Positions 1-7,913 of a DNA stretch of 64,000 bases are shown one piece after another. Both the position numbers and the translations under genes were made by a program. The notes beneath the pieces were generated by a model, which did no database searches, was not told where the DNA came from, and was given only the letters and a program-made list of their open reading frames with translations. The DNA comes from an uncultured Bacteroidales bacterium. Its GTDB lineage: Bacteria > Bacteroidota > Bacteroidia > Bacteroidales > UBA11471. Position 1 is the first letter of the stretch. Each line of letters starts with the position of its first letter. Location of the stretch: assembly GCA_947625885.1 (NCBI GenBank), contig CANQQA010000003.1, positions 128,726-192,725 on the forward strand, in the 5' to 3' direction.

Positions 1-292
1 CTACCGAGCCGGGTATGCAGAATGCCTGCAAGCCGATACCGATGGCTTCGGCAGCATCGGAGGCGTTTTTGCAGCCTTTTTTCAGGGCAATGGCAGAACC
101 TACCACGTAAGCCCATTTGGCATTTTCGAAACAGATAGGCTGCGTATCTTCACACGTTTTGTAAGGGTCGAGACCGTAGCTGTCGCAGATAGCGTTGGCT
201 TCTTCAATATCTTTGATGCCGTTGGCGTTCAGCGCAGCGATGATTTGTTTGATACGGCGATCTTGGCTTTCAAATTTCACTTCTCTTATCAT
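1..292 (-). CDS. GGGtGRT-family protein (N-terminal 97 residues, cut by window edge)
   Basis: The reading frame starts at an ATG at 292 and runs off the left edge. It begins MIREVKFESQDRRIKQ and contains the stretch DSYGLDPYKTCEDTQP followed by WAYVVGSAIALKKG. I recognise this as the start of the family named GGGtGRT protein, which in Bacteroidales and Firmicutes sits next to an iron-sulfur scaffold-like gene, exactly as here. Its biochemical function is not established. Several cysteines (CDSYG, KTCED, PICFE, KKGCK, AFCIP) could suit metal or cluster binding, which is inference. The start is well supported: AAGGAGGA lies six bases upstream and overlaps the stop codon of the preceding gene, so the two are probably translationally coupled. 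Confidence 0.8.
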   Translation of the reverse strand, partial: MIREVKFESQDRRIKQIIAALNANGIKDIEEANAICDSYGLDPYKTCEDTQPICFENAKWAYVVGSAIALKKGCKNASDAAEAIGIGLQAFCIPGSV

Positions 293-298
293 AGTCTG

Positions 299-306
299 TC
301 CTCCTT
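299..306 (-). promoter_or_regulatory. Strong Shine-Dalgarno sequence for the GGGtGRT gene
   Basis: On the minus strand AAGGAGGA lies six bases before the ATG at 292 and shares the TAA stop of the upstream NifU-like gene. Bacteroidota genes usually lack a clear Shine-Dalgarno sequence, so this near-perfect one is unusual. It suggests termination-reinitiation coupling between the two genes. Confidence 0.75.
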
Positions 307-1006
307 ATTCTTTGCGTGGGTCAATGTATTTAACGGCTCCCGCCTCTTTCGTAAAGCGACCGTAAGTGCCGGTAACTTTTTTCAGGGCTTCGTTGGCATC
401 GGTGCCTTTTTTGATTTCTTCCATGAATTTTCCCAGATGTACGAATTCATACCCGCACACTTCGTCGTTTTTGTCGAGGGCGAGGGTTTTGATGTAGCCT
501 TCCGCCATTTCGAGGTAGCGCGTGCCTTTGGCGAGCGTGCCGTAGAGCGTGCCCACTTGGCTGCGGAGTCCCTTGCCGAGGTCTTCGAGACCGGCACCTA
601 TCATCAGGCCTCCTTCGGAGAATGCCGACTGCGTGCGACCGTAAACGATTTGCAGGAAGAGTTCGCGCATGGCGGTATTGATGGCGTCGCATACGAGGTC
701 GGTGTTCAGTGCTTCGAGCAGCGTTTTGCCCGGCAGTATTTCCGATGCCATGGCGGCGGAGTGGGTCATACCCGAGCAGCCTATGGTTTCTACCAGCGCT
801 TCTTGTATGATACCGTCTTTTACGTTAAGCGTCAGTTTGCACGCACCCTGTTGGGGAGCGCACCAGCCGATGCCGTGCGTCAAGCCCGAAATGTCGATAA
901 TCTCTTTGGCTTTCACCCACTTGCCCTCTTGGGGAATAGGAGCGGGACCGTGGTTGGGTCCTTTCTTTACAACACACATGTGTTCTACTTCGTGTGAATA
1001 GATCAT
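305..1006 (-). CDS. Iron-sulfur cluster scaffold-like (NifU/IscU N-terminal-type) protein
   Basis: A 233-residue soluble protein with features of the NifU/IscU scaffold fold: GWCAPQQGACKLTLNV (Cys49, Cys56), then ETIGCSGMTHSAAMASE (Cys77) and Cys106. IscU proteins use three cysteines to assemble a cluster. The spacing differs here and the canonical third ligand is not obvious, so this is a divergent relative rather than a standard IscU. The C-terminal half (LGKFMEEIKKGTDANE) is extra. It is the first gene of a two-gene unit with the GGGtGRT gene. A TACCTTTG promoter element lies about 100 bases upstream of the start. The pair may form a dedicated cluster-handling module, which is inference from co-occurrence. 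Confidence 0.8.
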   Translation of the reverse strand: MIYSHEVEHMCVVKKGPNHGPAPIPQEGKWVKAKEIIDISGLTHGIGWCAPQQGACKLTLNVKDGIIQEALVETIGCSGMTHSAAMASEILPGKTLLEALNTDLVCDAINTAMRELFLQIVYGRTQSAFSEGGLMIGAGLEDLGKGLRSQVGTLYGTLAKGTRYLEMAEGYIKTLALDKNDEVCGYEFVHLGKFMEEIKKGTDANEALKKVTGTYGRFTKEAGAVKYIDPRKE

Positions 1007-1104
1007 AATGCTCTTTGTTTTAGTTGGGAATATAATGTGTCTGAATTTTATAACCTTTTACCTTTTTACGAAATGCAGCGACAACTTTTTTCTCGCATGC
1101 GTTG

Positions 1105-1112
1105 CAAAGGTA
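1105..1112 (-). promoter_or_regulatory. Promoter -7 element of the NifU-like/GGGtGRT unit
   Basis: The minus strand reads TACCTTTG, matching the Bacteroidota consensus TAnnTTTG, with ATTG 19 bases upstream (1132-1135) as a -33 element. Transcription would begin near 1100, giving a leader of about 95 bases. Confidence 0.6.
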
Positions 1113-1283
1113 CGTTTTTTTTGCATTCGGGCAATAAACTTGTTCGGCTAAAAATATTTTTCTTAATCCTTTTTTGTAAAAACGCCGCGTAATATTTGGC
1201 TGTCCGTAAAAATTTTTTCATTTTTGTATGGAGTTTCTCCCCAAAAGATGGAATAACACGTTTTAACCAAAATATAAAGACCC

Positions 1284-2927
1284 ATGAAAAAAAGCGCTTT
1301 GCAGCTCGCGCGGGCTGCCTATCAACCCAAGTTGCCGAAATCCCTGCGTGGGGACGTTTGCCTCAAAGAAGGGGCTGCCACGCAATCGGTTGCCGACAGA
1401 GAGGAGATAAAAAAACTTTTCCCGAACACGTACGGCATGCCGGTGCTCTCTTTCGAGGCTTCCAAGAAGGTTCGCATCTATCCGGCTATCAACGTCGGCG
1501 TTATCCTTTCGGGCGGACAAGCCCCCGGCGGACACAATGTCATCGCCGGTCTTTTCGACGGATTGAAACGCATGAATCACGACAGCCGTCTTTTCGGATT
1601 TCTTTTGGGTCCGGGCGGATTGGTCGATCACAACTATATGGAGCTTACGCCCGACATCATCGACGATTACCGCAATACGGGCGGGTTCGACATCATCGGC
1701 TCCGGTCGTACCAAACTCGAAAAGAAAGAACAATTCGACAAAGGTCTTGAAATTCTGAAAAAACTCGATATCAAGGCGTTGGTCATCATCGGCGGCGACG
1801 ACTCCAACACCAATGCCTGCGTATTGGCGGAGTATTACAAGCAGATAAATGCCGGCGTACAGGTAATCGGCTGTCCGAAAACCATCGACGGCGACTTGAA
1901 AAACGAAATGATTGAATGTTCGTTCGGTTTCGATACCGCTTGCAAAGTCTACTCCGAAGTCATCGGCAACATCGAGCGTGACTGCAATTCGGCAAAAAAA
2001 TACTGGCACTTCATCAAACTCATGGGGCGCTCGGCTTCGCACATCGCTTTGGAATGCGCCTTGCAGACGCAGCCTAACGTCTGTCTCATTTCCGAAGAGG
2101 TGGCAGCCAAACAGCAGACGCTCGACGACATCGTGAATTACATTGCCGGCATCGTGGCTGCTCGTGCCGCCGACGGCAACAACTTCGGTACGGTGCTCAT
2201 TCCCGAAGGCTTGATAGAGTTCATTCCCGCCATGAAGAAACTGATTGCCGAGCTGAACGATTTTCTTGCCGCCAACGGCGACGCCTTTGCCGCTGTCGAG
2301 CGCTCGCAACAAATCAAATACATCGTCGAGCATCTCTCGCCCGAGAATGCCTCCATTTATTCTTCGTTGCCCGAAACGGTGGCTCGCCAGCTGACGCTCG
2401 ACCGCGACCCGCACGGAAACGTACAGGTATCGCTCATCGAGACCGAAAAACTTTTGGCTGAAATGGTCGGTCGCCGTCTGGCTGCGATGAAAGCCGAAGG
2501 AAAATACGTCGGCAAATTCTCGCCGCAAACCCACTTCTTCGGTTACGAAGGTCGCTGCGCCGCTCCCTCCAACTTCGACGCCGACTACTGCTATTCGCTC
2601 GGTTACACGGCAGCTCTGCTCATCGGCGAAGGCAAAACGGGTTATATGTCGTCGATACGCTGCACTACCCGTCCCGCCGCAGAGTGGATTGCCGGCGGCG
2701 TGCCCGTTACCATGATGATGAACATGGAGCGCCGGCACGGCGAAATGAAACCCGTGATACAAAAAGCTCTGGTCGAACTCGACGGCGTGCCGTTCAAATA
2801 CTTCGCTGCCCACCGCGAACGCTGGGCGCGCGAAACCTCTTTCATATATCCGGGTCCCATTCAATACTTCGGACCGTCGGAGGTGTGCGACCGCACCACC
2901 GAAACCCTGCGTCTCGAACACGAATAG
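1284..2927 (+). CDS. pfp: Pyrophosphate--fructose 6-phosphate 1-phosphotransferase (PPi-PFK, long form)
   Basis: This enzyme reversibly phosphorylates fructose 6-phosphate using pyrophosphate instead of ATP, in cytosolic glycolysis and gluconeogenesis. The 547-residue length fits the long clade of PPi-PFKs found in Bacteroidota, spirochaetes and plants. Motifs: [15 protein letters not shown] near residue 72; GGDDSNTN at 170-177, where Asp replaces the Gly of ATP-type enzymes and marks PPi use; PKTIDGDLK at 198-206 with the catalytic aspartate; and GYEGR further on. The ATG at 1284 begins [16 protein letters not shown]. It is monocistronic, followed by a strong hairpin terminator. An ATP-type PFK is also encoded in this window at 51237-52238. 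Confidence 0.95.
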   Translation: MKKSALQLARAAYQPKLPKSLRGDVCLKEGAATQSVADREEIKKLFPNTYGMPVLSFEASKKVRIYPAINVGVILSGGQAPGGHNVIAGLFDGLKRMNHDSRLFGFLLGPGGLVDHNYMELTPDIIDDYRNTGGFDIIGSGRTKLEKKEQFDKGLEILKKLDIKALVIIGGDDSNTNACVLAEYYKQINAGVQVIGCPKTIDGDLKNEMIECSFGFDTACKVYSEVIGNIERDCNSAKKYWHFIKLMGRSASHIALECALQTQPNVCLISEEVAAKQQTLDDIVNYIAGIVAARAADGNNFGTVLIPEGLIEFIPAMKKLIAELNDFLAANGDAFAAVERSQQIKYIVEHLSPENASIYSSLPETVARQLTLDRDPHGNVQVSLIETEKLLAEMVGRRLAAMKAEGKYVGKFSPQTHFFGYEGRCAAPSNFDADYCYSLGYTAALLIGEGKTGYMSSIRCTTRPAAEWIAGGVPVTMMMNMERRHGEMKPVIQKALVELDGVPFKYFAAHRERWARETSFIYPGPIQYFGPSEVCDRTTETLRLEHE

Positions 2928-2948
2928 AATCGAAGACGATATAAGCGC

Positions 2949-2985
2949 GAGAGGCGCGTCCTACAAGGGCGCGCCTCTCTTTTTA
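2949..2985 (+). terminator. Intrinsic terminator of pfp
   Basis: GAGAGGCGCG (2949-2958) pairs perfectly with CGCGCCTCTC (2970-2979) across an 11-base loop, followed by a run of Ts. It lies 21 bases after the pfp stop. The convergent dacB gene ends at 3001. Confidence 0.85.
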
Positions 2986-3000
2986 TTCTCATGCCTGTTT

Positions 3001-4482
3001 TCAAGGCAGTTCGTCGAGAAGTGTTTTCAGGAAATGCTCGATGTTTTTCTGCACCTGCTTCCGTTTTTCCGTGTAATTGTTTACCATGATGGCGAGGGCG
3101 TAGGTACATTCGTCGGCGGTGTAGTAGCCGACGTAGCAGAGCACGCCCGATATGCTGCCGCTTTTGAGGCGCAGGTTGCGTGCCTCCGGCAGACGGACGG
3201 CAAAGTTGTAGAGCGTGCCTTCGCCCGGGTGCGGCAGGGCGTGCATGAATGCGGTGCCGATGCGCGGGTCGCGGGCGGTGTAGACGAGCGCCTGCGCCAT
3301 CATCTGCGGCGTGATGCGGTTGAGCGGCGAGAGTCCGGAGCCGTCGTACAGGGCGGCTTTATCCACGTCGAACGCTTCGCGCCAGACCTCCCGCATACGT
3401 TCAAGACCGTTTGCGAGCGTCGCCGTCGTGTCGATTTGTCGTCCGATGTCCCGCAGAAAAGTTTCCGCAAACAGGTTGTCGCTCATTTCCAGCGTGTGGG
3501 CGACGAGTGCGATCAACGGCGCCGACCGGTGGACATATACGTCGGTGGCGGTGCTGTCGGGCGCGGGGAGGGGCGTACCGCTTTCGCGCAGCAGCCGTGC
3601 CGTCGTAGGCTCGCCGTCGATATTCACGCCCGATTTACGCAGCGTGTCGGTAAGCAGTTGCGCCAGATACATGGGCGGGTCGGGCATATCGCCCCGAATG
3701 GCGAAGGGATAGCGGTTGGCGGGCAGCGACCCGTAGATGCGCCGCGTGTAGTCGTAAGGTGCGCCGAAGAAATAGGCTTCGTCTTTTCCTTTCTCGTTGG
3801 TCGTGAGGTAGGGGTAAAGCTGCAATCCCGCTATTTCGGGCGTGATGCCCAACAGCTGTGGGCGGGTGCCCACAGCGCCCGTGCGGAAAATGGCACGGAA
3901 AAGGTTGTCCCCGTAATTGATGCCGTAGCAGCCGGCGGCATAGTAATTGCCGACGTCCTCCCACGTCCATTGCGGCGAAAGCGGTTCGGGCAGAAATGCC
4001 GAATCGTCGGCGATGATTCGTCCCGACACCGACCGTATGCCCGTGTGCCGAATCGCCTGTACTGCCTTCCGCAGAAACGTGCCCGACGGCATATAGCCGT
4101 AATCCGAGCCGAGCGACGGGTCGCCCTCGCCGCGTATGACGAGGTCGCCGTCGAGCTGTCCGCTGCCGTCGATTTCACCATTGTAATATACGCGTGTCAG
4201 GAAGCGGTAGTCCATCGGTCGGCAAAACAGTGCGGCGGCGGTAGTCAAAACCTTTTGGGTGGAAGCCGGCGTAAAAAAGTCGCTGCTCCGGTATGCTGCG
4301 ACCACGTCGCCGCTCTCTACTTCGACTACGCACAATCCGGCGACAGAACCTTCGCCGCCGAGGTTGGCGAGTACGGAATCTCTTTCTGTTGTTTCTCCGG
4401 CGGCGGGCTGCCACAACGACACGGCGCATATCGCCGCCAATGCATACGCCCGCACACGACCGGAATATCTCCTCTTTTTCAT
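3001..4482 (-). CDS. dacB: D-alanyl-D-alanine carboxypeptidase/endopeptidase, PBP4 (S13) family
   Basis: A periplasmic penicillin-binding protein that trims or cleaves peptidoglycan cross-links. At 493 residues it matches the S13 family. It has an N-terminal signal peptide (MKKRRYSGRVRAYALAAICA, cleavage likely after the AAG near residue 29). All three active-site motifs are visible: STQK with Ser74 and Lys77, SDN at 334-336, and KSG at 440-442. The start is the ATG at 4482; the open frame continues far upstream, but that part is antisense to the permease gene. A second ATG eight codons upstream (MMFCNFAG) is possible but would spoil the signal peptide. The gene is divergent from the permease at 4579. 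Confidence 0.92.
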   Translation of the reverse strand: MKKRRYSGRVRAYALAAICAVSLWQPAAGETTERDSVLANLGGEGSVAGLCVVEVESGDVVAAYRSSDFFTPASTQKVLTTAAALFCRPMDYRFLTRVYYNGEIDGSGQLDGDLVIRGEGDPSLGSDYGYMPSGTFLRKAVQAIRHTGIRSVSGRIIADDSAFLPEPLSPQWTWEDVGNYYAAGCYGINYGDNLFRAIFRTGAVGTRPQLLGITPEIAGLQLYPYLTTNEKGKDEAYFFGAPYDYTRRIYGSLPANRYPFAIRGDMPDPPMYLAQLLTDTLRKSGVNIDGEPTTARLLRESGTPLPAPDSTATDVYVHRSAPLIALVAHTLEMSDNLFAETFLRDIGRQIDTTATLANGLERMREVWREAFDVDKAALYDGSGLSPLNRITPQMMAQALVYTARDPRIGTAFMHALPHPGEGTLYNFAVRLPEARNLRLKSGSISGVLCYVGYYTADECTYALAIMVNNYTEKRKQVQKNIEHFLKTLLDELP

Positions 4483-4549
4483 GCCCGCAAAATTACAAAA
4501 CATCATTGAAAATTTTGGCTTGACAATGAATTTCCTAACGACTTTTTTG

Positions 4550-4557
4550 TACATTTG
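4550..4557 (+). promoter_or_regulatory. Promoter -7 element of the AI-2E-family permease gene
   Basis: TACATTTG matches TAnnTTTG. The TTG that would give an upstream start for the permease overlaps this element, so the real start is the ATG at 4579, about 15 bases after the expected transcription start. No convincing -33 TTTG is seen at 19-base spacing. Confidence 0.5.
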
Positions 4558-4578
4558 TCCGAAACAGACCGAATCGTT

Positions 4579-5721
4579 ATGAAACCTGCCCGCAAACCCT
4601 TTACTTTCGACCGCGTGGTGCGCATACTTTTTTCCGTCGCCATCGTTGTCGTCGTACTCTATTTCGTCAATTTGCTCAAAGGCGCGCTGCTGCCCTTCCT
4701 CATTGCGTGGCTGCTGGCATATATGATAAATCCCTTCGTCGAGTTCATACAGTACCGTTGCAAAGTGAAAGTGCGCATACTTTCCATATTCGTCGCCCTT
4801 TTGACGTTGGTGGCGTTTCTGTGGCTCGTCGTCTGGATTATCACGCCCGGCATTGTCGAAGAAGCCGGAAAGATGCGTACCATGATCGACGACTATCTGG
4901 CGCGCGAAAACTCCACCATACCCTTTGTTCCCGAAAGCTGGCACCTCTATCTGAAAGAAAAAATCGACTTCGCCAAAATTTCCGAAGCCATGAATCCCGA
5001 AGACTGGCGGGCGCTTATCGAGCGTTTCCTGCAACAGCTTTGGGCTATCTTCACCGGCTCCGTCAATCAGATACTCAGTATTATCGGTTGGTTTATCATA
5101 TTCCTGTACCTTATATTCATACTCTTGGATTACGACAAAATACTTGCCGGATTCAAAGCCTTGATACCCGACCGCTACCGCGACAGGACCCTCAGCGTGT
5201 TCAACGACGTAAAAGACAGCATGAACCGCTATTTTCGCGGACAGGCGCTCGTGGCGTTCATCGTCGGCATACTGTTCTGCATCGGCTTTTCCATTGTCGG
5301 GCTTCCGTTGGCGATACTTCTGGGCTTGTTTATCGGGTTGCTCAACATGGTGCCCTATTTGCAGATAGTCGGCTTTCTGCCCACGTTCCTCCTCTGTCTG
5401 CTCAAATCGGTGGAAACGGGCGAGAGCTTCGGCTGGCTGCTCTTGGCTTGCGCCATTGTGTTCATCGTCGTGCAGGTCATACAAGACATGATACTCGTGC
5501 CCCGCATCATGGGGCGCGCCATGGGCTTGAACCCCGCCATCATTCTGCTCTCCCTCTCGATATGGGGCACCCTGCTCGGACTGCTCGGCATTATTATCGC
5601 CTTGCCGCTCACCACCCTGCTGCAATCCTATTACGAACGCTATATATTGCAAAAAGAGAATCTTGCGGCGAAAAAAGAACTTGCCGACGCCGAATCGGAA
5701 TCTCCGTCCGCAGAAAAGTAA
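4579..5721 (+). CDS. AI-2E family transporter (PerM/YdiK-like permease)
   Basis: A 380-residue inner-membrane protein of the AI-2E transporter (former UPF0118/DUF20) family. It has paired N-terminal hydrophobic segments, a soluble insert of roughly residues 110-150 (RENSTIPFVPESWHLYLKEK), and further membrane segments with the family pattern LFIGLLNMVPYLQIVGFLPT and QDMILVPRIMGRAMGLNPAI. Family members have been linked to AI-2 export, Na+/H+ antiport or other export, so the substrate is not predictable. The C-terminal tail is charged (AAKKELADAESESPSAEK). The start was placed at 4579 because the upstream TTG lies inside the promoter. Confidence 0.88.
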   Translation: MKPARKPFTFDRVVRILFSVAIVVVVLYFVNLLKGALLPFLIAWLLAYMINPFVEFIQYRCKVKVRILSIFVALLTLVAFLWLVVWIITPGIVEEAGKMRTMIDDYLARENSTIPFVPESWHLYLKEKIDFAKISEAMNPEDWRALIERFLQQLWAIFTGSVNQILSIIGWFIIFLYLIFILLDYDKILAGFKALIPDRYRDRTLSVFNDVKDSMNRYFRGQALVAFIVGILFCIGFSIVGLPLAILLGLFIGLLNMVPYLQIVGFLPTFLLCLLKSVETGESFGWLLLACAIVFIVVQVIQDMILVPRIMGRAMGLNPAIILLSLSIWGTLLGLLGIIIALPLTTLLQSYYERYILQKENLAAKKELADAESESPSAEK

Positions 5722-5753
5722 TATTTTTTAACATATAAAAAGACGGTGAAACT

Positions 5754-5785
5754 GTTGGTCGGTACAAAAATAAAGCGTACCTTTG
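5754..5785 (+). promoter_or_regulatory. Promoter of tRNA-Lys
   Basis: GTTG at 5754-5757 and TACCTTTG at 5778-5785 are separated by 20 bases and fit the Bacteroidota primary-sigma consensus. The tRNA begins 41 bases downstream. Confidence 0.65.
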
Positions 5786-5825
5786 CCACGCATTTGGGAA
5801 AAACGCTTCCCGATGCCCATACGAT

Positions 5826-5898
5826 GATTCGCTAGCTCAGCTGGTAGAGCACAACACTTTTAATGTTGGGGTCCTGGGTTCGAGCCCCAGGCGGATCA
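5826..5898 (+). tRNA. tRNA-Lys (anticodon TTT)
   Basis: A 73-base cloverleaf. The acceptor arm GATTCGC pairs with GCGGATC, with one G-T wobble; the D arm is GCTCAGCTGGTAGAGC; the anticodon loop is CTTTTAA with anticodon TTT; the T arm is CCTGGGTTCGAGCCCCAGG. No CCA is encoded after the discriminator A, so the CCA end must be added by an enzyme such as the one at 6410-7840. A perfect terminator follows immediately. Confidence 0.95.
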
Positions 5899-5899
5899 C

Positions 5900-5931
5900 A
5901 AAAGCGGTTATCGAAAGATAACCGCTTTTTT
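5900..5931 (+). terminator. Intrinsic terminator after tRNA-Lys
   Basis: AAAAGCGGTTATC (5900-5912) and GATAACCGCTTTT (5917-5929) form a perfect 13-base-pair stem with a GAAA tetraloop, running into a T tract. Confidence 0.92.
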
Positions 5932-6049
5932 CGTACTTATAACTTGCAATGCAGGAGCATAGCAGGTATTGTGCTTCTTATTGGAATTTTTCTTCGGACA
6001 ATGGAAATTTTTTAGAGAGCAAAAATTTTTTCAATTCAAAAAAAGATTG

Positions 6050-6057
6050 TACCTTTG
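6050..6057 (+). promoter_or_regulatory. Promoter -7 element of tRNA-Met
   Basis: TACCTTTG lies 29 bases before the tRNA. The sequence upstream is T-rich but has no clean TTTG at the ideal distance. Confidence 0.55.
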
Positions 6058-6086
6058 TCCCCGCATTCCCGAAGCGGAGTGACGAT

Positions 6087-6160
6087 GGCGGGGTAGCTCA
6101 GCTGGTTAGAGCGTCGGATTCATAACCCGGAGGTCACGAGTTCAATTCTCGTCCCCGCTA
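6087..6160 (+). tRNA. tRNA-Met (anticodon CAT), elongator type
   Basis: A 74-base cloverleaf with acceptor GGCGGGG paired to CCCCGCT, D arm GCTCAGCTGGTTAGAGC, anticodon loop TTCATAA and T arm ACGAGTTCAATTCTCGT. There is no initiator-type 1-72 mismatch with three G-C pairs below the loop, and the 5' GGC resembles elongator Met tRNAs. A CAT anticodon can also belong to a lysidine-modified Ile tRNA, so that is the main alternative. No CCA is encoded. Confidence 0.9.
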
Positions 6161-6168
6161 CGTTTTTT

Positions 6169-6203
6169 AGGCTGTTACCGGTAAAAGGGCGACAGCCTTT
6201 TTT
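6169..6203 (+). terminator. Intrinsic terminator after tRNA-Met
   Basis: AGGCTGT (6169-6175) pairs with ACAGCCT (6192-6198), followed by a T run. It lies eight bases after the tRNA. Confidence 0.75.
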
Positions 6204-6374
6204 GTATGAAAAAGCGTATGGAGGTTTTGAATCGCTTGTCATTGCCCATGCCGACGAGGTGTGGCGCCGTGAAAACCCGATGACGGGTATCGTAGAATGG
6301 ATTCCATAGACTGTTTTGTAATTCCTGTTTATTGATTTCTCCGTCCGGTTTTTCGCTTTTACCGCTTTTTGCGC

Positions 6375-6382
6375 TATCTTTG
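6375..6382 (+). promoter_or_regulatory. Promoter -7 element of the CCA-adding enzyme gene
   Basis: TATCTTTG fits TAnnTTTG, with TTCG at the -33 position 19 bases upstream. It places the transcription start near 6389 and so excludes the in-frame upstream TTG at 6332 as the start of the gene. Confidence 0.6.
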
Positions 6383-6409
6383 CCGGCATCAAGAAAAGCG
6401 ATTGAAGAA

Positions 6410-7840
6410 ATGAAACTCGACGATACGCTGTTGCAGCAGCATTTGGGGCACCCGTTGTTCGGACTTCTCACGGCGACTGCCGACGAAATGGCGCTGCCAT
6501 GTTACGTCGTGGGCGGTTACGTGCGCGATATTTTCCTGCAACGACCGTCGAAAGACGTCGATGTGGTAACCGTCGGAAGCGGCATCGGGCTGGCGAAAGC
6601 CTTTGCTGCGAAGCTGGGGCGGCAGGCGCACCTCGCCGTGTTCCGCAATTTCGGTACGGCGCAAGTCAAGTACAAGGGGCACGAGATAGAGTTTGTCGGC
6701 GCGCGCAAAGAGTCGTATTCGCACGACTCCCGCAAACCGGTCGTCGAAGACGGCACCCTTGCCGATGACCAAAACCGGCGCGACTTCACCATCAACGCTT
6801 TGGCGATATGCCTCAATCGGGAGCATTTCGGCGAACTGATAGACCCCTTCGGCGGCATTGCCGACTTGGAAGCGGGGCTTATACGCACACCGCTCGACCC
6901 CGACATCACTTTCAGCGACGACCCCCTGCGCATGATGCGGGCGATACGCTTTGCCACGCAGCTCGGATTCCGCATCGTCGATGAGACCTTCGATGCCATT
7001 ACCCGCAACCGCGAACGCATCGCTATCATTTCGGCGGAGCGCATCATCGACGAAATGAATAAAATCATGCTTGCGGCACGACCCTCCGTCGGCTTTCTGC
7101 TGCTCGACAAGTGCGGTCTGCTGCCGCTCGTCTTTCCCGAACTCTGTGCGCTGAAAGGCGTGGAAACCGTCGAGGGTAGGGGACACAAAGACAATTTCCG
7201 CCACACGCTCACGGTGCTCGACCAACTTTCGGCGCGGAGCGGCGACCTCTGGCTGCGCTGGGCTGCGCTGCTGCACGACATCGCCAAACCCGCCACCAAG
7301 CGTTACGACCCGAAAACGGGTTGGACGTTTCACAACCACAATTTCGTGGGAGAGAAGATGATACCTTCCATTTTCCGGCGGCTGAAACTGCCGATGAATG
7401 AAAAAATGAAATTCGTGCAAAAAATGGTCGGGTTGCACATGCGCCCCATTGCGTTGGTCGAAGACGAAGTTACCGACTCTGCCGTGCGCCGCCTGCTCTT
7501 CGATGCCGGCGACGACATCGACGCGCTGATGATGCTTTGCGAAGCCGATATCACCTCCAAAAATCCGGAAAAGGTGCGGCGCGTGCTCGACAATTTCGCG
7601 TTGGTGCGCACCAAGTTGCACACCATCGAGGAGAAAGACCGCGTGCGCAATTTCCAGCCGCCGGTGTCGGGCGAGGAAATCATGGCGGTTTTCGCCTTGC
7701 AGCCCTGCCGCACGGTGGGCGATATAAAGTCGGCTATCAAAGACGCCATACTCGACGGCGTGATACCCAACGAACGCGATGCCGCCTACCGGTATATGTT
7801 GCAGGTCGCTGCCGCAAAAGGGCTGACACCCGTGAAGTAA
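6410..7840 (+). CDS. cca: CCA tRNA nucleotidyltransferase with HD domain
   Basis: A 476-residue class II nucleotidyltransferase of the polyA-polymerase/CCA-adding family. It adds or repairs the 3' CCA of tRNAs, which is needed here because neither nearby tRNA gene encodes CCA. The N-terminal head shows GGYVRDIFL and the catalytic DVDVV (about residues 30-50), then RRDFTINALA. The neck has DDPLRMMRAIRFATQLGF. A C-terminal HD phosphohydrolase-type domain carries HDNFRHTL-like and LLHDIAKPATKRY motifs (about residue 270-300). Members of this family can be CCA-adding, poly(A)-adding or both; CCA addition is the likely role in Bacteroidota. The start at 6410 follows the promoter at 6375. Confidence 0.9.
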   Translation: MKLDDTLLQQHLGHPLFGLLTATADEMALPCYVVGGYVRDIFLQRPSKDVDVVTVGSGIGLAKAFAAKLGRQAHLAVFRNFGTAQVKYKGHEIEFVGARKESYSHDSRKPVVEDGTLADDQNRRDFTINALAICLNREHFGELIDPFGGIADLEAGLIRTPLDPDITFSDDPLRMMRAIRFATQLGFRIVDETFDAITRNRERIAIISAERIIDEMNKIMLAARPSVGFLLLDKCGLLPLVFPELCALKGVETVEGRGHKDNFRHTLTVLDQLSARSGDLWLRWAALLHDIAKPATKRYDPKTGWTFHNHNFVGEKMIPSIFRRLKLPMNEKMKFVQKMVGLHMRPIALVEDEVTDSAVRRLLFDAGDDIDALMMLCEADITSKNPEKVRRVLDNFALVRTKLHTIEEKDRVRNFQPPVSGEEIMAVFALQPCRTVGDIKSAIKDAILDGVIPNERDAAYRYMLQVAAAKGLTPVK

Positions 7841-7861
7841 AGCAGATAAATATGAATGACG

Positions 7862-7891
7862 ACGGCGCGAATTTTTAGGGATTCGCGCCGT
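7862..7891. terminator. Hairpin between convergent cca and TlpA-like genes
   Basis: ACGGCGCGAAT (7862-7872) and ATTCGCGCCGT (7881-7891) form a perfect 11-base-pair stem between two convergent genes. The flanking T-tracts are weak, so it may act in both directions with modest efficiency. Confidence 0.6.
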
Positions 7892-7913
7892 TGTCGTGTT
7901 CAGAGGAAAATGC

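Noticed and set aside
1263-2921. 552-residue minus-strand open frame opposite pfp
   Set aside because: It is a shadow of a confidently identified enzyme, with Phe/Val/His-rich composition and no recognisable domain.
4483-5652. N-terminal 390-residue extension of the dacB reading frame on the minus strand
   Set aside because: It is exactly antisense to the permease gene, has low-complexity charged composition, and the PBP4 signal peptide begins at 4482.
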